This document shows positions 8,522-18,402 of a DNA stretch of 39,442 bases, piece after piece. Each line of letters opens with the position of its first letter. Position 1 is the stretch's first letter. The stretch covers positions 1 to 39,442 of the forward strand of contig JAEEIQ010000011.1 in assembly GCA_016281435.1 (NCBI GenBank), in the 5' to 3' direction. Position numbers and translations under genes: made by a program. This DNA comes from Bacteroidales bacterium (GTDB taxonomy: Bacteria; Bacteroidota; Bacteroidia; Bacteroidales; UBA932). The notes under the pieces are model-generated. The model was not told where the DNA came from and made no database searches. It saw nothing but the letters and a program-made list of their open reading frames with translations.

Positions 8522-9262
8522 GTCCTGAGGGTCCGGCGTGAAGTGCGGAATCCTCAGGATTTCCGTCTTGAAGAGGTTGCGGCGGTGCATGGAGTCGATC
8601 TTCGCCCTGACGGCCTCATCCTCGCAGATGCCTTCACGGATATAACTGTCAAGAACTGCATAGCTGAAGCCGAATTTCTCCTCGTCCGGGCAGGAGTTCG
8701 GAAGACCGTCGTCGGGAATCTTTTCCACCCACTGCGCGGGAAGCCCCAGCGCGTGCCCGACTGCATGGACCTCCCTCACGCAGAGACCTCCGAGCGGAGA
8801 GAAGGACCCGGCGGCGTCTCCGAAGATGGTCGCGTATCCTATATAATCTTCGCTGAGATTGCAGGTATTGGCCACCATGCCGTTGCAGGACTGGGCGACC
8901 GCATACAGCAGGGTCATCCTGATACGGGGAGGGATATTCTGCACAGTCTGTACGGAAAAGCCGCCTTCGAGGTTGACCGACAGGGCATTCATCTCGTCCT
9001 CGACATCCCCTATCGGAAGAATCAGAAAGCGTATCCCGAGCCGGGAGGCAATCTCGTCCGCCCCGTTGAGCCCCTGCCCGTGGGAAGGCATCGCCACTCC
9101 CACGACACGGCCGGGTCCCAGCGCCTCGGCACAAAGGGCTGCAGCCACCGTGCTGTCCTTTCCCCCGCTGAGCCCGAGGACGGCAGTGCATGAAGGACCG
9201 TTCCTATCGAACCAGTCCCTTATCCACAAGACACATTTATCCTTGAGAGCTATGCCGTCCAT
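8516..9262 (-). CDS. nadE: Ammonia-dependent NAD(+) synthetase
   Basis: NadE amidates deamido-NAD with ATP and ammonia in the last step of NAD synthesis. The 248-residue protein has the PP-loop motif SGGKDS at 32-37, NTCNLSEDYIGYAT with the following GDAAGSFSPLGGL, and the late segment IPDDGLPNSCPDEEKFGFSYAVLDSYI. No N-terminal glutaminase (nitrilase) domain is present, so it should use free ammonia. It is the last gene of the leftward potABCD-nadE run, starting 3 bases after potD. Its stop lies inside the end of manC on the other strand (overlap 8516-8521), leaving no room for a terminator hairpin. Confidence 0.93.
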   Translation of the reverse strand: MDGIALKDKCVLWIRDWFDRNGPSCTAVLGLSGGKDSTVAAALCAEALGPGRVVGVAMPSHGQGLNGADEIASRLGIRFLILPIGDVEDEMNALSVNLEGGFSVQTVQNIPPRIRMTLLYAVAQSCNGMVANTCNLSEDYIGYATIFGDAAGSFSPLGGLCVREVHAVGHALGLPAQWVEKIPDDGLPNSCPDEEKFGFSYAVLDSYIREGICEDEAVRAKIDSMHRRNLFKTEILRIPHFTPDPQDL

Positions 9263-9265
9263 AGT

Positions 9266-10555
9266 CTATCTGCGCTTTGAATGACGGCGTTTCTTGGCTG
9301 TCGCATTGATGATCGCCACGACAGCGACCACAGCCAGGGCAAGCACGATGACGATATAGGTCATCGACGAGGCGTTGTCACCTTTCACGCGGGACCACAT
9401 CGCAAGAAGTTTGTCCGTGTCCTGCCCCCAGTCGTGCTCGAGGGCGCAGCGGTCGATGACAGCCTTATCCGGATACAGGACGGGATCCACGCGCACGGAA
9501 GAAGCCCGTTCGCCAAAGAAATAGCTGACGTCGATGGGATCGAGGTCCTCGTCAATCTGGGACTCGAGTACCTCGAACGCTCCGTTGGCGGACACGTAGC
9601 CGGTCTCCTCCATGTTGCGTATGGCGATGTCCGGGCGGCACATGAAATCGATGAACCACGTGGCGGCCTTGACATTGCGGGCATATTTCGGGATCACCCA
9701 GCCGTCGAACCACACGGTGCTCCCCTCTTCCGGGACGATGTAGTCGAGCTTGACCCCGACCTCTTCAGCCTCGTCGATGGCCCAGACGGCATCCCCGCTC
9801 CAGTTGAGCGAGACGACACCGCGGCCCTTGGTCATCTGGTCCTTGCCGAAATCGGCCTCCCATCCGAGCACTCCGTCCTTGACCTGCCTGAGGTACTCCT
9901 CGACGGCCGCGATGGACTCGTCGGAAGAATCGTGCATCAGATCCTGCAGGGTGACGGTCCCTTCACCAAGTTCCTTCTGCTTCAGGTAAATCAGCACGGG
10001 ACCGTAGACATCGCGGGGGGCATCCTTGATAAGGATCTGCCCGGAGAACTTGGGATTGCGGATCACGTTCCAGGTGCCGGCTTCCTCGGCCGTAACCTTC
10101 TCGGTGTTATAGAGAATTCCGGTGGTGCCCCACATGTAGGCGACGGAATAATCGTTGGCATCGATAGAAGGGTTGATGTCCTTGAACACCCCCTGGATGT
10201 ACGGGGACTTGTTCAGGGATATGTAATTGATCGAATCCGGGATGGATGCGAAATCGAGAGGCTGAAGGAGGGAATTGTTCAGCATCCTTTCGATGATGTA
10301 ATCGGACGGGCAGACGACATCGTAGTCCTCATGGCCCTTCTCGATCTTCGAGAGCATGGTCTCGTTCACGTCGAAGGTCTGATAGACGACCTTGATATCC
10401 TCTCCGGTCTTTTCCTTGTACCACTGTTCGAATTCGCCGAGGACGCTCTCGTCGATATAGTCCGACCAGTTGTAAACCTTAAGGATCTCTTCACGGTTGC
10501 CGCCGCAGGACAGCAGCAGGGCGGAAAGGGCCGCCAGCACAAGGAGTTTCTTCAT
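9266..10555 (-). CDS. potD: Spermidine/putrescine-binding lipoprotein PotD with a C-terminal membrane helix
   Basis: PotD is the substrate-binding component of the PotABCD polyamine importer. The N-terminus is a lipoprotein signal with lipobox LLLSC (Cys17). The family start VYNWSDYIDESVL (28-40), CPSDYIIERM and WGTTGILYNT motifs, and the GWVIPKYARNVKAATWFIDF region mark the solute-binding fold. Unusually, after the normal end of the fold there is a hydrophobic helix (about 399-417) and a basic tail (KKRRHSKRR). The protein would therefore be anchored at both ends, by lipid and by a C-terminal transmembrane segment. The gene is four bases downstream of potC in the same operon. Confidence 0.93.
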   Translation of the reverse strand: MKKLLVLAALSALLLSCGGNREEILKVYNWSDYIDESVLGEFEQWYKEKTGEDIKVVYQTFDVNETMLSKIEKGHEDYDVVCPSDYIIERMLNNSLLQPLDFASIPDSINYISLNKSPYIQGVFKDINPSIDANDYSVAYMWGTTGILYNTEKVTAEEAGTWNVIRNPKFSGQILIKDAPRDVYGPVLIYLKQKELGEGTVTLQDLMHDSSDESIAAVEEYLRQVKDGVLGWEADFGKDQMTKGRGVVSLNWSGDAVWAIDEAEEVGVKLDYIVPEEGSTVWFDGWVIPKYARNVKAATWFIDFMCRPDIAIRNMEETGYVSANGAFEVLESQIDEDLDPIDVSYFFGERASSVRVDPVLYPDKAVIDRCALEHDWGQDTDKLLAMWSRVKGDNASSMTYIVIVLALAVVAVVAIINATAKKRRHSKRR

Positions 10556-10559
10556 TTCT

Positions 10560-11357
10560 TTATTTATCAGTTGTTTGTTTGGATTGACGGATGTTGATCA
10601 CCAGCAGCACGATGAGTATGATGAGGAAAATAATGCTCATCAGAGGCTTCAGTTCAGGGGTCAGGCCTCCCTTGCGCGCGTCGGCATAGATATAGGTGGA
10701 AAGGGTGTCAAGCCCGATGGTCCCGCGGGTGAAGAAGGTCACGGCGAAATCATCCAGGCTCATCGTGAAGGACAGGATGAACCCTGATATCATCCCGGGC
10801 CTCAAGGCCGGAACCAGGACCTTGCGCAGGGCCTGGGCGGGGGTGGCGCCGAGATCCAGGGCGGCTTCATAGATGTTCGGATTCATCTGTCGGAGCTTCG
10901 GCAACACGTTCAGCACAACGTACGGCGTGCAGAAGGTTATGTGCGCGAGGATCACGGTGACATAGCCCTGGCTTATCCCGAGGAAGACGAACAGCAGGAA
11001 CAGCGACACGCCGGTGATGATGTCCGGGTTGATCATAGGGATGTTGTTCAGGAAGTTCATCGTCTGCTTCTTGCGGCCGTGCATATTGAAAATGCCTATA
11101 GCCGCCACGGTCCCGAGGATAGTCGCTATCACGGAAGCGACGAGGGCTATCAGGAGCGTGTTTTCAACGGCGGCAAGAAGCCCGGAGGAATTCTGCATGC
11201 TTCCGGTGAAAAGACTGCGGTAGAGCTGCGTGGAAAAGCCGGTCCAGTTGCCGAGGGACTTCGCCTCGGTGAACGAGAACACGACTATGAAGGCAATCGG
11301 GGCGTACAGGACGACGAGGAGCAGCCAGATGTATGCGCGGGCGATAAGTTTCTTCAT
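10560..11357 (-). CDS. potC: Polyamine ABC transporter permease PotC
   Basis: This is an inner-membrane permease subunit of the spermidine/putrescine importer. The 265-residue protein has six predicted transmembrane segments and the cytoplasmic EAA loop EAALDLGATPAQALRKVLVP at 164-183, which docks onto the PotA ATPase. The ending LDDFAVTFFTRGTIGLDTLSTYIY is typical of PotC. It starts two bases before the potB stop region ends (one base between) and precedes potD, in the usual A-B-C-D order. Confidence 0.94.
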   Translation of the reverse strand: MKKLIARAYIWLLLVVLYAPIAFIVVFSFTEAKSLGNWTGFSTQLYRSLFTGSMQNSSGLLAAVENTLLIALVASVIATILGTVAAIGIFNMHGRKKQTMNFLNNIPMINPDIITGVSLFLLFVFLGISQGYVTVILAHITFCTPYVVLNVLPKLRQMNPNIYEAALDLGATPAQALRKVLVPALRPGMISGFILSFTMSLDDFAVTFFTRGTIGLDTLSTYIYADARKGGLTPELKPLMSIIFLIILIVLLVINIRQSKQTTDK

Positions 11358-11358
11358 C

Positions 11359-12132
11359 TCAGATCACCCCTCCCGCGGCATCCTCCTGCTTGTCCGAGCC
11401 TTGCAGAAGGGTGGTTATTCCGATGATGACCAGCATGACGAGCGAAAGGGCCGCGCCATAGTTCCACATCGAATTGTTGATGTTTTCCTGTATGATGGTA
11501 CCGAACAGCTTTATCTTGTTGTTCGTGAGGAATTCAGATATCGCGAAGGTGCTGACCGTCGGCATGAAGACCATCATGACCCCGCTCCACACCCCGGGCA
11601 TGGAAAGCGGCAGCGTGACCTTGCGGAATACCTCCCCGGGGGTCGCGCCAAGATCCATGGCAGCCTCGGCGTAGGACTTGTCCATCTTCTTCAGCACGTT
11701 GTAGATGGGGTATATCATGAAGGGAAGGTAGTCGTAGCACATGCCGAAAAGCAGAGTCCCCTTGCCCAGGCCTATTCCGGCCATGGTGAAGAGCTCCGCC
11801 GTCGCGAGCGTGCGCATCAGGGCGTTTATCCACATCGGGAGGATGAACAGCACGACCGTCACCGCGCTGCGGTTCAGCCTGTTGTCAGCTAGGATGTATG
11901 CCGCCGGATAGCCGATCAGCACGCACAGGAGAGTGTTTTCTATTGCAACTTCGATGGAAAGGGCGAAAGTGCTCAGCGCATCCTTGTCGGAGAAAAACTT
12001 GGTGACGTTGTACAGGGTGAAATGACCCGAAGCGTCCTGCAGCGCATAAAGCACGATCAGGAGCAATGGCAGCACCACGAAAAGCATCAGGAAGATGAAA
12101 TACGGCAGTGCCCAGCTCGACCTCTTATTCAT
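11359..12132 (-). CDS. potB: Polyamine ABC transporter permease PotB
   Basis: This is the second permease subunit of the polyamine importer. The 257-residue protein has about six membrane helices, the first at 8-31, and an EAA loop [20 protein letters not shown] at 156-175. The segment [26 protein letters not shown] is characteristic of PotB. Its start codon lies 8 bases inside the end of potA, so it is translationally coupled to the ATPase gene. The C-terminus ends in a short acidic tail. Confidence 0.94.
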   Translation of the reverse strand: MNKRSSWALPYFIFLMLFVVLPLLLIVLYALQDASGHFTLYNVTKFFSDKDALSTFALSIEVAIENTLLCVLIGYPAAYILADNRLNRSAVTVVLFILPMWINALMRTLATAELFTMAGIGLGKGTLLFGMCYDYLPFMIYPIYNVLKKMDKSYAEAAMDLGATPGEVFRKVTLPLSMPGVWSGVMMVFMPTVSTFAISEFLTNNKIKLFGTIIQENINNSMWNYGAALSLVMLVIIGITTLLQGSDKQEDAAGGVI

Positions 12133-13516
12133 CTCCAGGGTCCTCCTTCTTCACGAGACGGATGTCTGCGGGAAGTATCTTGATGCCGACGAAGTCGTTC
12201 TTGTCCCAGATGTCGTTGGTGTCCACCCACACGTTCTCCCCTGCATCGGTCTTGACGGTCAGGTGGTAATGGTCGCCCATATAGAGGATAAAGGCCACGT
12301 TGCCCGTAAGGTCCGCGTCTTCCTCATGGTCCAGAAGGTCCACCTTCTCGAAGGCGATCTCGGCGACGGCCTCCTGACCGGGCTCGAAACCTGTCGTATC
12401 GCATTCGAAACGGGTCCCGAGGAACTCAGCGACGCCGTCCTCGACGACCTTGGCGTTCAGACGGTTGCGGGTGCGTTCCTTGTGCATCACCTGGATGTCG
12501 TCAGGATCGATATAAAGCATGACCTCGCTGCCGACCGGATACGGGTCGTAGTCCTGGATCATCAGCTCGTAACCGGTGTCCGTGTCGACCCACATCTCAT
12601 AGTGGACCCCCTTGAAGGTGCAGGAGTTGACCTTCGCGCGGAACTGGCACTTCGCCGGATCGGTCGTGAAATAAATGTCCTCGGGACGCACCACGACGTC
12701 CACGGGCACATCCTCTCCGAATCCCTCGTCAACGCAGTCGAATTCATGCTTTATGAACGCGACGCGGCGGTCACGCAACATACGGCCCTCGAGGATGTTG
12801 CTCTCTCCGATGAAGTCGGCGACAAAGCAGTTCACGGGCTCGTTGTATATGTCCTTCGGAGTGCCTATCTGCTGGATCTTTCCCTCGTTCATCACGACTA
12901 TCGTATCCGAAAGCGTAAGGGCCTCCTCCTGATCATGGGTTACATATATAAAGGTAATGCCCAGCTTGCGGTGCATTTCCTTCAGCTCTATCTGCATGTC
13001 CTTGCGCATCTTCAGGTCGAGCGCGCTCAGGGGCTCGTCGAGAAGAAGCACGCTAGGCTGGTTCACGAGGGCCCTCGCAATGGCGACCCTCTGCTGCTGA
13101 CCGCCGGACAGGGACTCGACGTCGCGGTCCTCGTAGTCGGACATGCTGACCAGTTTAAGGACTTTCTTGACCCTCTTTTCAATCTGGTCCTGGGGGACCT
13201 TCTTGAGTTTCAGGCCGAAGGCTATGTTGTCATATACGTCCAGATGGGGAAACAGGGCGTAACGCTGGAAAACGGTATTGAGCGGGCGCTCGTAGGGCGG
13301 CATGCCGACGATATCCTTTCCATTAAGCTCAACGGTCCCGGAATCGGGATTGACGAAGCCTGCGATGATGCGCAGAAGAGTTGTCTTTCCGCATCCAGAG
13401 GGGCCCAGGAATGTCAAAAATTCCCCCTTGCGGACATACAGATTGATGTCATCAAGGACTTTCGTATCTCCGAAAGATTTGGAGATATGCTTGAGGTCGA
13501 TTATAACATTACCCAT
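12125..13516 (-). CDS. potA: Polyamine ABC transporter ATP-binding protein PotA
   Basis: PotA is the ATPase of the spermidine/putrescine importer. From the start at 13516 the protein is 463 residues. Walker [10 protein letters not shown] is at 38-46, the Q-loop glutamine at 84, the signature LSGGQ at 136-140, Walker B LLLDEP at 157-162 and the H-loop histidine at 194. The C-terminal region of about 220 residues is longer than in E. coli PotA and looks like an extended or duplicated TOBE/OB region ([31 protein letters not shown]). I chose the start [11 protein letters not shown] because residues upstream of it run across the promoter and are not family-like. It is the first gene of potABCD-nadE, divergent from carB. 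Confidence 0.94.
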   Translation of the reverse strand: MGNVIIDLKHISKSFGDTKVLDDINLYVRKGEFLTFLGPSGCGKTTLLRIIAGFVNPDSGTVELNGKDIVGMPPYERPLNTVFQRYALFPHLDVYDNIAFGLKLKKVPQDQIEKRVKKVLKLVSMSDYEDRDVESLSGGQQQRVAIARALVNQPSVLLLDEPLSALDLKMRKDMQIELKEMHRKLGITFIYVTHDQEEALTLSDTIVVMNEGKIQQIGTPKDIYNEPVNCFVADFIGESNILEGRMLRDRRVAFIKHEFDCVDEGFGEDVPVDVVVRPEDIYFTTDPAKCQFRAKVNSCTFKGVHYEMWVDTDTGYELMIQDYDPYPVGSEVMLYIDPDDIQVMHKERTRNRLNAKVVEDGVAEFLGTRFECDTTGFEPGQEAVAEIAFEKVDLLDHEEDADLTGNVAFILYMGDHYHLTVKTDAGENVWVDTNDIWDKNDFVGIKILPADIRLVKKEDPGDE

Positions 13517-13524
13517 TTCGGGCA

Positions 13525-13560
13525 CAAAAGTATATAATTTTCGGGGAGTTTTCGCAGAAA
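13525..13560 (-). promoter_or_regulatory. Candidate promoter for potABCD-nadE
   Basis: Read on the minus strand, TACTTTTG (13532 to 13525) matches the Bacteroidota -7 consensus TAnnTTTG exactly. A TTTCTG (13560 to 13555) could serve as a weak -33 box with a 22-base spacer. The -7 box ends only 8 bases before the potA ATG, so the transcript would have almost no leader. The placement is supported, the strength is uncertain. Confidence 0.45.
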
Positions 13561-13565
13561 GCGCT

Positions 13566-13586
13566 GGAATTTTCACAAAAAATTCC
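13566..13586. promoter_or_regulatory. Perfect dyad between divergent potA and carB, candidate operator
   Basis: GGAATTTT at 13566-13573 and AAAATTCC at 13579-13586 form a perfect 8-base inverted repeat around CACAA. It lies upstream of the potA promoter and overlaps the likely carB -33 area, where a regulator could control both directions. It does not match an ArgR box in spacing. No T-rich tail follows, so a terminator is unlikely. Confidence 0.45.
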
Positions 13587-13596
13587 GATACTTGTG
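13570..13596 (+). promoter_or_regulatory. Tentative promoter for carB
   Basis: TACTTGTG at 13589-13596 differs by one base from the TAnnTTTG -7 consensus, and a T-rich stretch at 13570-13573 lies about where the -33 box should be. Transcription would begin about 15-20 bases before the carB ATG. This is the best candidate in the gap but not a strong one. Confidence 0.3.
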
Positions 13597-13620
13597 CTCC
13601 GGTGTATAAACTTTCAAGCA

Positions 13621-16600
13621 ATGACTGAACTCAAGAAAGTCCTTGTCCTGGGCTCAGGGGCCCTCAAGATCGGACAAGCCGGAGAATTCGACTACAGCGG
13701 AGCGCAGGCTCTCAAAGCCCTCAGGCAGGAAGGGATTTCCTCCGTCCTCATCAACCCCAACATCGCCACTATCCAGACTTCAAAAGGAATAGCCGACAAG
13801 ATCTATTTCCTTCCGGTCACCGTGGAATTCGTGGAAAAGGTTATAGAGAAGGAAAAGCCTGACGGCATACTCCTTGCTTTCGGCGGCCAGACCGCGCTTA
13901 ACTGCGGAGTCGAACTGTATCGCAGCGGCTTTCTCGAAAAGCACGGCGTGAAGGTTCTCGGAACGCCCGTCAAGACCATAATCGACACCGAAGACCGCGA
14001 GCTCTTCGTCGAGAGGCTGGACGAAATCGGAATCAAGACCATCAAGTCCCATGCGGCCGAGACACTGCAGGACGCAAGGAAGGCCGCGGAAGAAGTCGGC
14101 TACCCTGTAATCCTTCGCGCAGCGTTCGCCCTCGGCGGACTCGGTTCCGGTTTCTGCGACAACGATGCAGAACTCGTCGAGAATGCGGAGAAAGCCTTCA
14201 CCTTCTCGCCCCAGCTGCTCGTGGAAAAGTCCCTCAAGGGTTGGAAGGAAATAGAATTCGAAGTCGTCCGCGACGCTTCCGACAAGTGCCTTGTCATCTG
14301 CGACATGGAGAACTTCGACCCCCTGGGCATCCACACCGGGGAAAGCATAGTGGTCGCTCCGACACAGAGCCTTTCGCAGGCCGACCTTGACTATCTGCAC
14401 GAGCTGTCCCTGAAGATTGTACGCCATCTCGGAATAGTAGGCGAGTGCAACATACAGTTCGCCTACGCCCCGGACGGAAGCATGGACTACCGCGTGATCG
14501 AAGTGAACGCCCGCCTCAGCCGCTCCTCCGCCCTCGCCTCGAAGGCCACCGGATATCCCCTCGCCTTCGTGGCGGCCAAGATAGGCCTCGGATACGACCT
14601 CGCGCAGATCGGCAACGCTGCCGAGCCGCCGAAAGTGGATTATGTCGTCGCGAAGCTCCCCCGCTGGGACCTCGCAAAGTTCCACGGCGTCTCCCGCGAG
14701 ATAGGCACCACTATGAAGAGCGTCGGCGAAGTAATGGCCATAGGCCGCAACTTCGAAGAGACCATACAGAAAGGCCTCCGCATGATAGGCCAGGGCGCGA
14801 ACGGATTCGTCTGCAACAAGCCCTTCAAGGAGAAGGACCTGGACTACGCCCTCTCCCACCCTACCGACACCCGCATGTTCGCCATAGCAGCCGCTCTTGA
14901 GGCCGGCTACAGCGAGGAAAAGATAGCCGCCCTGACAAGCATCGACCCCTGGTTCATAGGCAAGCTCGCCAACATCGAGAGCATGTACCGCAGGCTCGAG
15001 GCATGCGGCTCCCTCGATAAACTGGACCAGGCCCTTCTCGCCGAAGCGAAGAGGCTGGGATTCTCCGACATCCAGATCGCAAGGGTCTTCGGCTGCAAGG
15101 AAAGCGAAGTCCGCGACCTGCGTCTCAAGGCCGGCCTGAGGCCCGCCGTAAAGCGCATCGAGACGATGCAGACCGGAGACGGCAAGGAGAGCAACTACCT
15201 CTACATGACATACGAGGACACGAAGGACGACGTTTCCTTCAATGACGGAAAGTCAACAGTCATAGTCCTCGGATCCGGAGCATACCGGATCGGAAGCAGC
15301 GTCGAGTTCGACTGGTGCAGCGTCAACGCACTCAACACCCTGCGCGCAAAGGGCCTCAAGGCCATAATGATAAACTACAACCCCGAGACCGTCTCGACCG
15401 ACTACGACGTCTGCGACAAGCTCTACTTCGACGAGCTTTCGTTCGAAAGGGTATGCGACATCTGCCGCCTCGAGAACCCCTACGGAGTCATAGTCAGCGT
15501 GGGCGGCCAGATTCCGAACAACCTTGCCCTGCCCCTCGCCAAGGAAGGCATACACATACTCGGGACCACCGCGGAATCCATAGACAGCGCCGAGGACCGC
15601 AACAAGTTCTCTTCCATCGTGGACAAGCTGGGCATAGACCAGCCACGCTGGAGCGAACTCACGACGAAGGCCGAAGTCGAGCGTTTCATCTCCGAGGTCG
15701 GCTTCCCCGTGCTCGTGCGTCCCTCGTACGTGCTTTCCGGCGCCGCTATGAACGTCTGCTACAACGAAGACCACCTCTGGAGGTTCCTCGAAATGGCGGC
15801 AGACGTGTCCGCCGAGCACCCTGTGGTGATCAGCTCCTTCATGCAGCGCTGCAAGGAGATTGAGTTCGATGCCGTGGCGGACGGAGGCAAGGTCCTCGCG
15901 CACGCCATATCCGAGCATGTCGAATTCGCCGGAGTCCATTCCGGAGACGCAACCATCCAGTTCCCGCCGCAGAAGCTTTACGGGGTGGTCGCCGCCCGCA
16001 TACGCAAGATCGCAGGCAAGATAGCGCAGGCCCTCGACATCACCGGCCCCTTCAACATCCAGTTCCTCGTCTCCAGCGATTATATCAAGGTGATCGAGTG
16101 CAACCTGAGGGCCTCCAGGAGCTTCCCCTTCGTTTCGAAGATCCTGAAGGTGAACCTTATCGAGCTGGCCACCCGCTGCATGCTCGGAGAGCACCCCGCC
16201 AAGGTGGAAACGGACGAGTTCGATCTCGAATATGTCGGAGTCAAGGCTTCCCAGTTCTCATTCTCCCGCCTCGGCCACGCAGATCCCGTGCTTGGCGTCG
16301 ACATGGCGTCGACCGGTGAAGTCGGCTGCCTCGGCAGGACCTTCGACGAGGCCCTTCTCAAGGCCATGATTTCGGTCGGGCACAAGGTGCCGCAGAAGAG
16401 CGTTCTGATCTCCTCAGGCAACGCCAAACAGAAAGCCGACATGCTCCATGCCTGCCAGAGGCTCGTGGACAAGGGCCTTGTCATATATGCGACCGCAGGC
16501 ACCTTCAAATACCTGCAGGAGAACGGTATTCCGGCCCTCAGGGCCCTCTGGCCGAGCGAAGTGGAAAGCGGAGCCTTCGAGGGCGAATCCATCCCGGCCG

Positions 16601-16818
16601 CCGTCGACCTCATCAGCGAGCACAAGGTGGACCTCGTCATCAACATTCCGAAGAACTTCTCCACCGGAGAGCTCACAAACGGATACAAGATGCGCCGCGC
16701 CGCCATAGATTTCAACATTCCCCTGATAACGAACAGCCGCCTCGCCACGGCCTTCATAGCCGCCTTCAGCAAGGTCGGTCCCGAAGACCTGGAGATCAAG
16801 GCCTGGGACGAGTATTGA
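13621..16818 (+). CDS. carB: Carbamoyl-phosphate synthase large subunit
   Basis: CarB makes carbamoyl phosphate from bicarbonate, ammonia delivered by CarA, and two ATP, feeding both arginine and pyrimidine synthesis. The 1065-residue protein has the two homologous synthetase halves. The first begins [20 protein letters not shown] and the second begins near residue 540 with [18 protein letters not shown]. Each half has an ATP-grasp fold (for example [22 protein letters not shown] and [17 protein letters not shown]), and an MGS-like allosteric domain follows from about 930. I chose the start [13 protein letters not shown]; an in-frame ATG 27 bases upstream adds residues not typical of the family. 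carA is not in the window. The arginine operon follows two genes downstream, so carbamoyl phosphate supply is near its consumer. Confidence 0.96.
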   Translation: MTELKKVLVLGSGALKIGQAGEFDYSGAQALKALRQEGISSVLINPNIATIQTSKGIADKIYFLPVTVEFVEKVIEKEKPDGILLAFGGQTALNCGVELYRSGFLEKHGVKVLGTPVKTIIDTEDRELFVERLDEIGIKTIKSHAAETLQDARKAAEEVGYPVILRAAFALGGLGSGFCDNDAELVENAEKAFTFSPQLLVEKSLKGWKEIEFEVVRDASDKCLVICDMENFDPLGIHTGESIVVAPTQSLSQADLDYLHELSLKIVRHLGIVGECNIQFAYAPDGSMDYRVIEVNARLSRSSALASKATGYPLAFVAAKIGLGYDLAQIGNAAEPPKVDYVVAKLPRWDLAKFHGVSREIGTTMKSVGEVMAIGRNFEETIQKGLRMIGQGANGFVCNKPFKEKDLDYALSHPTDTRMFAIAAALEAGYSEEKIAALTSIDPWFIGKLANIESMYRRLEACGSLDKLDQALLAEAKRLGFSDIQIARVFGCKESEVRDLRLKAGLRPAVKRIETMQTGDGKESNYLYMTYEDTKDDVSFNDGKSTVIVLGSGAYRIGSSVEFDWCSVNALNTLRAKGLKAIMINYNPETVSTDYDVCDKLYFDELSFERVCDICRLENPYGVIVSVGGQIPNNLALPLAKEGIHILGTTAESIDSAEDRNKFSSIVDKLGIDQPRWSELTTKAEVERFISEVGFPVLVRPSYVLSGAAMNVCYNEDHLWRFLEMAADVSAEHPVVISSFMQRCKEIEFDAVADGGKVLAHAISEHVEFAGVHSGDATIQFPPQKLYGVVAARIRKIAGKIAQALDITGPFNIQFLVSSDYIKVIECNLRASRSFPFVSKILKVNLIELATRCMLGEHPAKVETDEFDLEYVGVKASQFSFSRLGHADPVLGVDMASTGEVGCLGRTFDEALLKAMISVGHKVPQKSVLISSGNAKQKADMLHACQRLVDKGLVIYATAGTFKYLQENGIPALRALWPSEVESGAFEGESIPAAVDLISEHKVDLVINIPKNFSTGELTNGYKMRRAAIDFNIPLITNSRLATAFIAAFSKVGPEDLEIKAWDEY

Positions 16819-16825
16819 TAAACGC

Positions 16826-17725
16826 ATGAAACACACTTTCAAGGAATGGGTGGCAGTCACCCGCTACTGGTCTTTTCCGGTATCTTCGATGCCGGTCGTC
16901 GCAACTTTCGCATGGCTTTTCAGCAAGGGTCTCGTACCCTCCGGGGCGACGCCATGGATAGTCCTGGCAATGTGCCTGGTCGGCGTAGTCACGCTGCACT
17001 CGGCGGGCAACGTGCTCAGTGACTGGTTCGACCACCGCAGCGGCGTGGACAATGAAAAAGCGTATGCCGTGCCCAACCTCGTGTTCGGGCATTTCCAGCC
17101 GAAGGAGTATCTGGTTTTCAGTGCCATACTCTTCATAGTGGGAATAGCTCTCGGGCTCGGCATAACCGCCATCTGCGGCGCCGGACTGCTGGTCATAGGC
17201 GGAATCGGCGTGCTGCTGACCGCCGCTTATTCATTTCTGAAGTACCACGCCCTCGGCGACCTCGACATATTCCTTATTTTCGGAGTGCTGACCGTGCTGG
17301 GCACCGCCTATGCGATTACGGGCACATTCATGCCTGAGGCCCTGGTGGTCTCGGTCCCGACCGGCGTCATCACCGTCTCCGTGCTCCACGCCAACAACAC
17401 CTCGGACAGCGTGTCAGACCGCGAAGCGGGCATCAGGACCTTCGGGATGCTGATAGGCCCGAAGGCGGCTGCCATGCTGTACTGCATCTACATGGTGGTT
17501 CCCTTCCTGTGGGTGGCCGTGGCCGCAGTCGCCGGATGGATGCATCCCCTCGCCCTTCTATGCCTTCCCGCCGCCGTCCAGGCATACAGGAACTTCCGTC
17601 AGGGTGCAAATGCATATAAAGAAGGAATTAGCGCGATGGAGGGACTCGACCTGGCTTCCGCCAAGCTTCAGCTCATGTTCTCCGTCCTCCTCTCCGCCGG
17701 CCTCTTCATCGCCGGCCTCCTATGA
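16826..17725 (+). CDS. UbiA-family prenyltransferase, MenA-like
   Basis: UbiA-family enzymes are multi-pass membrane proteins that attach a polyprenyl chain to an aromatic acceptor; MenA does this to 1,4-dihydroxy-2-naphthoate for menaquinone. The 299-residue protein has about eight hydrophobic helices and both Asp-rich motifs: N62-V-L-S-D66-W-F-D69 followed by SGVD, and N190-N-T-S-D194-S-V-S-D198 followed by REAGIRT. Both fit MenA, although the second motif has NNTSD where MenA usually has NNIRD. It begins 7 bases after carB and overlaps the next gene by 4. No other menaquinone gene is near, so the acceptor is not certain. Confidence 0.8.
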   Translation: MKHTFKEWVAVTRYWSFPVSSMPVVATFAWLFSKGLVPSGATPWIVLAMCLVGVVTLHSAGNVLSDWFDHRSGVDNEKAYAVPNLVFGHFQPKEYLVFSAILFIVGIALGLGITAICGAGLLVIGGIGVLLTAAYSFLKYHALGDLDIFLIFGVLTVLGTAYAITGTFMPEALVVSVPTGVITVSVLHANNTSDSVSDREAGIRTFGMLIGPKAAAMLYCIYMVVPFLWVAVAAVAGWMHPLALLCLPAAVQAYRNFRQGANAYKEGISAMEGLDLASAKLQLMFSVLLSAGLFIAGLL

Positions 17726-18369
17726 GCAACGACGCCAAAAGGCTGCTGATGGCGGTCAGTACCGCCGCGATCCTGTGGTTCATGATGTTCAATCCATGGA
17801 CAGCGGGAAAGATAAATTTTTGGGTCGCGATGACCTTCTCCGGCCTCGGACTGGCTTCGTGCGCCCTGCTCTTCACCCCTGACCGGAAAGAACTTCTGCG
17901 GATCGAAAAGCCCCTGCTTCAGTGCATAGGCGGCATAGTCCTCGCCTTCGTCCTGTGGGGCGTGTTCTGGGCCGGAGACAAAATTTCCACCATGCTCTTC
18001 GACTTCGCAAAATCCGGAGTCGCATCGGTCTATGCGATGAAGCAGGGCCTTCCCGTCCCCGTGATCGGCGCCCTTCTGCTGCTTGTCATCGGCCCTGCCG
18101 AAGAACTGTTCTGGAGAGGATATGTCCAGAGGACGCTGTCCCGCCTGCTGGGAGGGAAACATGCCGCAGACCTCGCGCTCCTCATAACCACGGCCATCTA
18201 CACGCTTGTCCATATCTGGAGCTTCAATTTCATGCTGATCATGGCCGCGCTCGTGGCCGGGGCGTTCTGGGGGCTGTGCTACAGGCTTCGTCCCGGGATG
18301 CTCCCCGCCCTTGTAGTGAGCCACGCCGTCTGGGACTTCCTGGTATTCATCGCAATTCCCATACAATAA
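17722..18369 (+). CDS. CPBP-family intramembrane metalloprotease (CAAX protease-like)
   Basis: CPBP (Abi/Rce1-like) proteins are membrane-embedded glutamate-type or metalloproteases; bacterial members act in diverse roles, including bacteriocin self-immunity. The 215-residue protein has about six hydrophobic helices and the family motifs: E127-E128-LFW-R132 (EExxxR), H164 in TLVHIWS, and H201 in SHAVWD. The length is normal. It overlaps the prenyltransferase gene by 4 bases, so the two are probably co-translated; a shared membrane-lipid or prenyl context is possible but unproven. It is the last gene before the arginine operon, and no hairpin terminator separates them. Confidence 0.85.
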   Translation: MSNDAKRLLMAVSTAAILWFMMFNPWTAGKINFWVAMTFSGLGLASCALLFTPDRKELLRIEKPLLQCIGGIVLAFVLWGVFWAGDKISTMLFDFAKSGVASVYAMKQGLPVPVIGALLLLVIGPAEELFWRGYVQRTLSRLLGGKHAADLALLITTAIYTLVHIWSFNFMLIMAALVAGAFWGLCYRLRPGMLPALVVSHAVWDFLVFIAIPIQ

Positions 18370-18370
18370 T

Positions 18371-18402
18371 ATTGCATATTTGCATATTTATTCATATCTT
18401 TG
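18371..18402 (+). promoter_or_regulatory. Promoter of the arginine operon
   Basis: TTG at 18372-18374 and TATCTTTG at 18395-18402, with a 20-base spacer, match the Bacteroidota -33/-7 consensus very well. Transcription should begin near 18408, about 14 bases before the chosen argR start at 18422. This rules out the in-frame ATG at 18380, which lies upstream of the -7 box. Confidence 0.75.
18381..18394. promoter_or_regulatory. Candidate ARG box (ArgR operator)
   Basis: TGCATATTTATTCA matches the classical ArgR-box core TGAAT-N4-ATTCA at every fixed position but one (C for A in the left arm). It fills most of the spacer between the -33 and -7 boxes, so bound ArgR would block RNA polymerase. 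A further TGCATA lies just upstream at 18373-18378. The first gene of the operon encodes ArgR, so this suggests autoregulation. ArgR often binds paired boxes; the second would be the repeat at 18401-18417. Confidence 0.6.
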
